Shown piece by piece: positions 4,712 to 5,042 of a stretch of DNA of 5,042 nt. Where the stretch lies: contig NZ_JBBIUQ010000059.1 in the NCBI RefSeq assembly GCF_037440165.1, forward strand, positions 1 through 5,042, in the 5' to 3' direction. The DNA is from Ignavibacterium sp037440165 (GTDB taxonomy: Bacteria; Bacteroidota; Ignavibacteria; Ignavibacteriales; Ignavibacteriaceae). Position numbers and translations under genes: made by a program. The notes beneath the pieces are model-generated. The model had not been told where the DNA came from and did no database searches. It saw only the letters and a program-made list of their open reading frames with translations. Every line of letters begins with the position of its first letter. Within the stretch, counting starts at the first letter, position 1.

Positions 4712-5042
4712 GTTTTAATCGAACCATAGTGGAATTGAGTTTTAATATCACATTTAGAGTATAGGTGATGCCATATTGGTTTTAATCGAACCATAGTGGA
4801 ATTGAGTTTTAAATCATTAATCTGATAGTTCAGATTTTATTTTTTGTTTTAATCGAACCATAGTGGAATTGAGATTTATTAAACTACATTATTAAGTCAA
4901 ACAAAATGCCAAGTTTTAATCGAACCATAGTGGAATTGAGATTAATCAAGTTTTTGTATATCAGCTTTAGTTAAGCTGAGTTTTAATCGAACCATAGTGG
5001 AATTGAGATCCACCAAAAATTTTATTCTTTCAATTTTTACAT
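4712..5042 (+). CRISPR. CRISPR array, five repeats, runs to window edge
   Basis: Repeats start at 4712, 4779, 4846, 4913 and 4980, an exact 67-bp period. Bases 1-28 are identical in all five. They begin GTTTTAATCGAACC, contain CCATAGTGG and end GGAATTGAG. Position 29 is T in the first two and A in the other three, and position 30 is T in all, so I take the repeat as 30 bp. The spacers are then 37 bp (4742-4778, 4809-4845, 4876-4912, 4943-4979). The final 33 bases start a fifth spacer. Length, the GTTTTAATCGAACC start and an ATTGA-type 3' end are what I expect of I-B repeats; the 3' end would leave an 8-base crRNA handle ATTGAGAT. No spacer obviously matches this window. Confidence 0.98.

Overview
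The window is about two-thirds A+T. It carries the adaptation end of a CRISPR-Cas locus on the + strand. The host is most likely a member of the Bacteroidota/Ignavibacteria group. This is inferred from two matches to the Bacteroidota-type -7 promoter box TAnnTTTG, from short G-rich runs in place of a full Shine-Dalgarno before the starts, and from the kind of small repeats packed into the intergenic DNA. Nothing here fixes the species.

Layout. Positions 1-752 hold no gene but are full of structure: two diverged copies of a 41-bp repeat, a ~130-bp element with long inverted arms around AAATCNN heptads, a small REP-like hairpin (copy 1), a hairpin containing a degenerate CRISPR-repeat-like segment, a candidate promoter, and a foldable ~120-nt segment that probably forms the leader RNA of the next gene. 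Next come a small eight-cysteine putative zinc-binding protein (753-1007), cas1 (1085-2161) and cas2 (2139-2432, overlapping cas1). A second copy of the REP-like hairpin (2450-2475) lies between cas2 and a 586-residue TPR-like protein of unknown function (2529-4289). Positions 4290-4711 are a non-coding A+T-rich stretch with a terminator-like hairpin and a well-formed promoter. The CRISPR array starts at 4712, with five repeats at an exact 67-bp period, and runs to the right edge.

How it works together. Cas1 and Cas2 form the integrase that would insert new spacers at the left (leader) end of the array, and the leader promoter would transcribe the array rightward. Cas1, Cas2 and the repeat look like subtype I-B. 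No cas3, cas4, cas5, cas6, cas7 or cas8 is visible in the window, so interference genes must lie outside it or be supplied in trans. The two unrecognised co-oriented genes flanking cas1-cas2 (the zinc-binding protein and the TPR protein) are the best candidates for an undescribed accessory part of this locus. The structured RNA and the repeat-like hairpin upstream are the best candidates for undescribed RNA elements.
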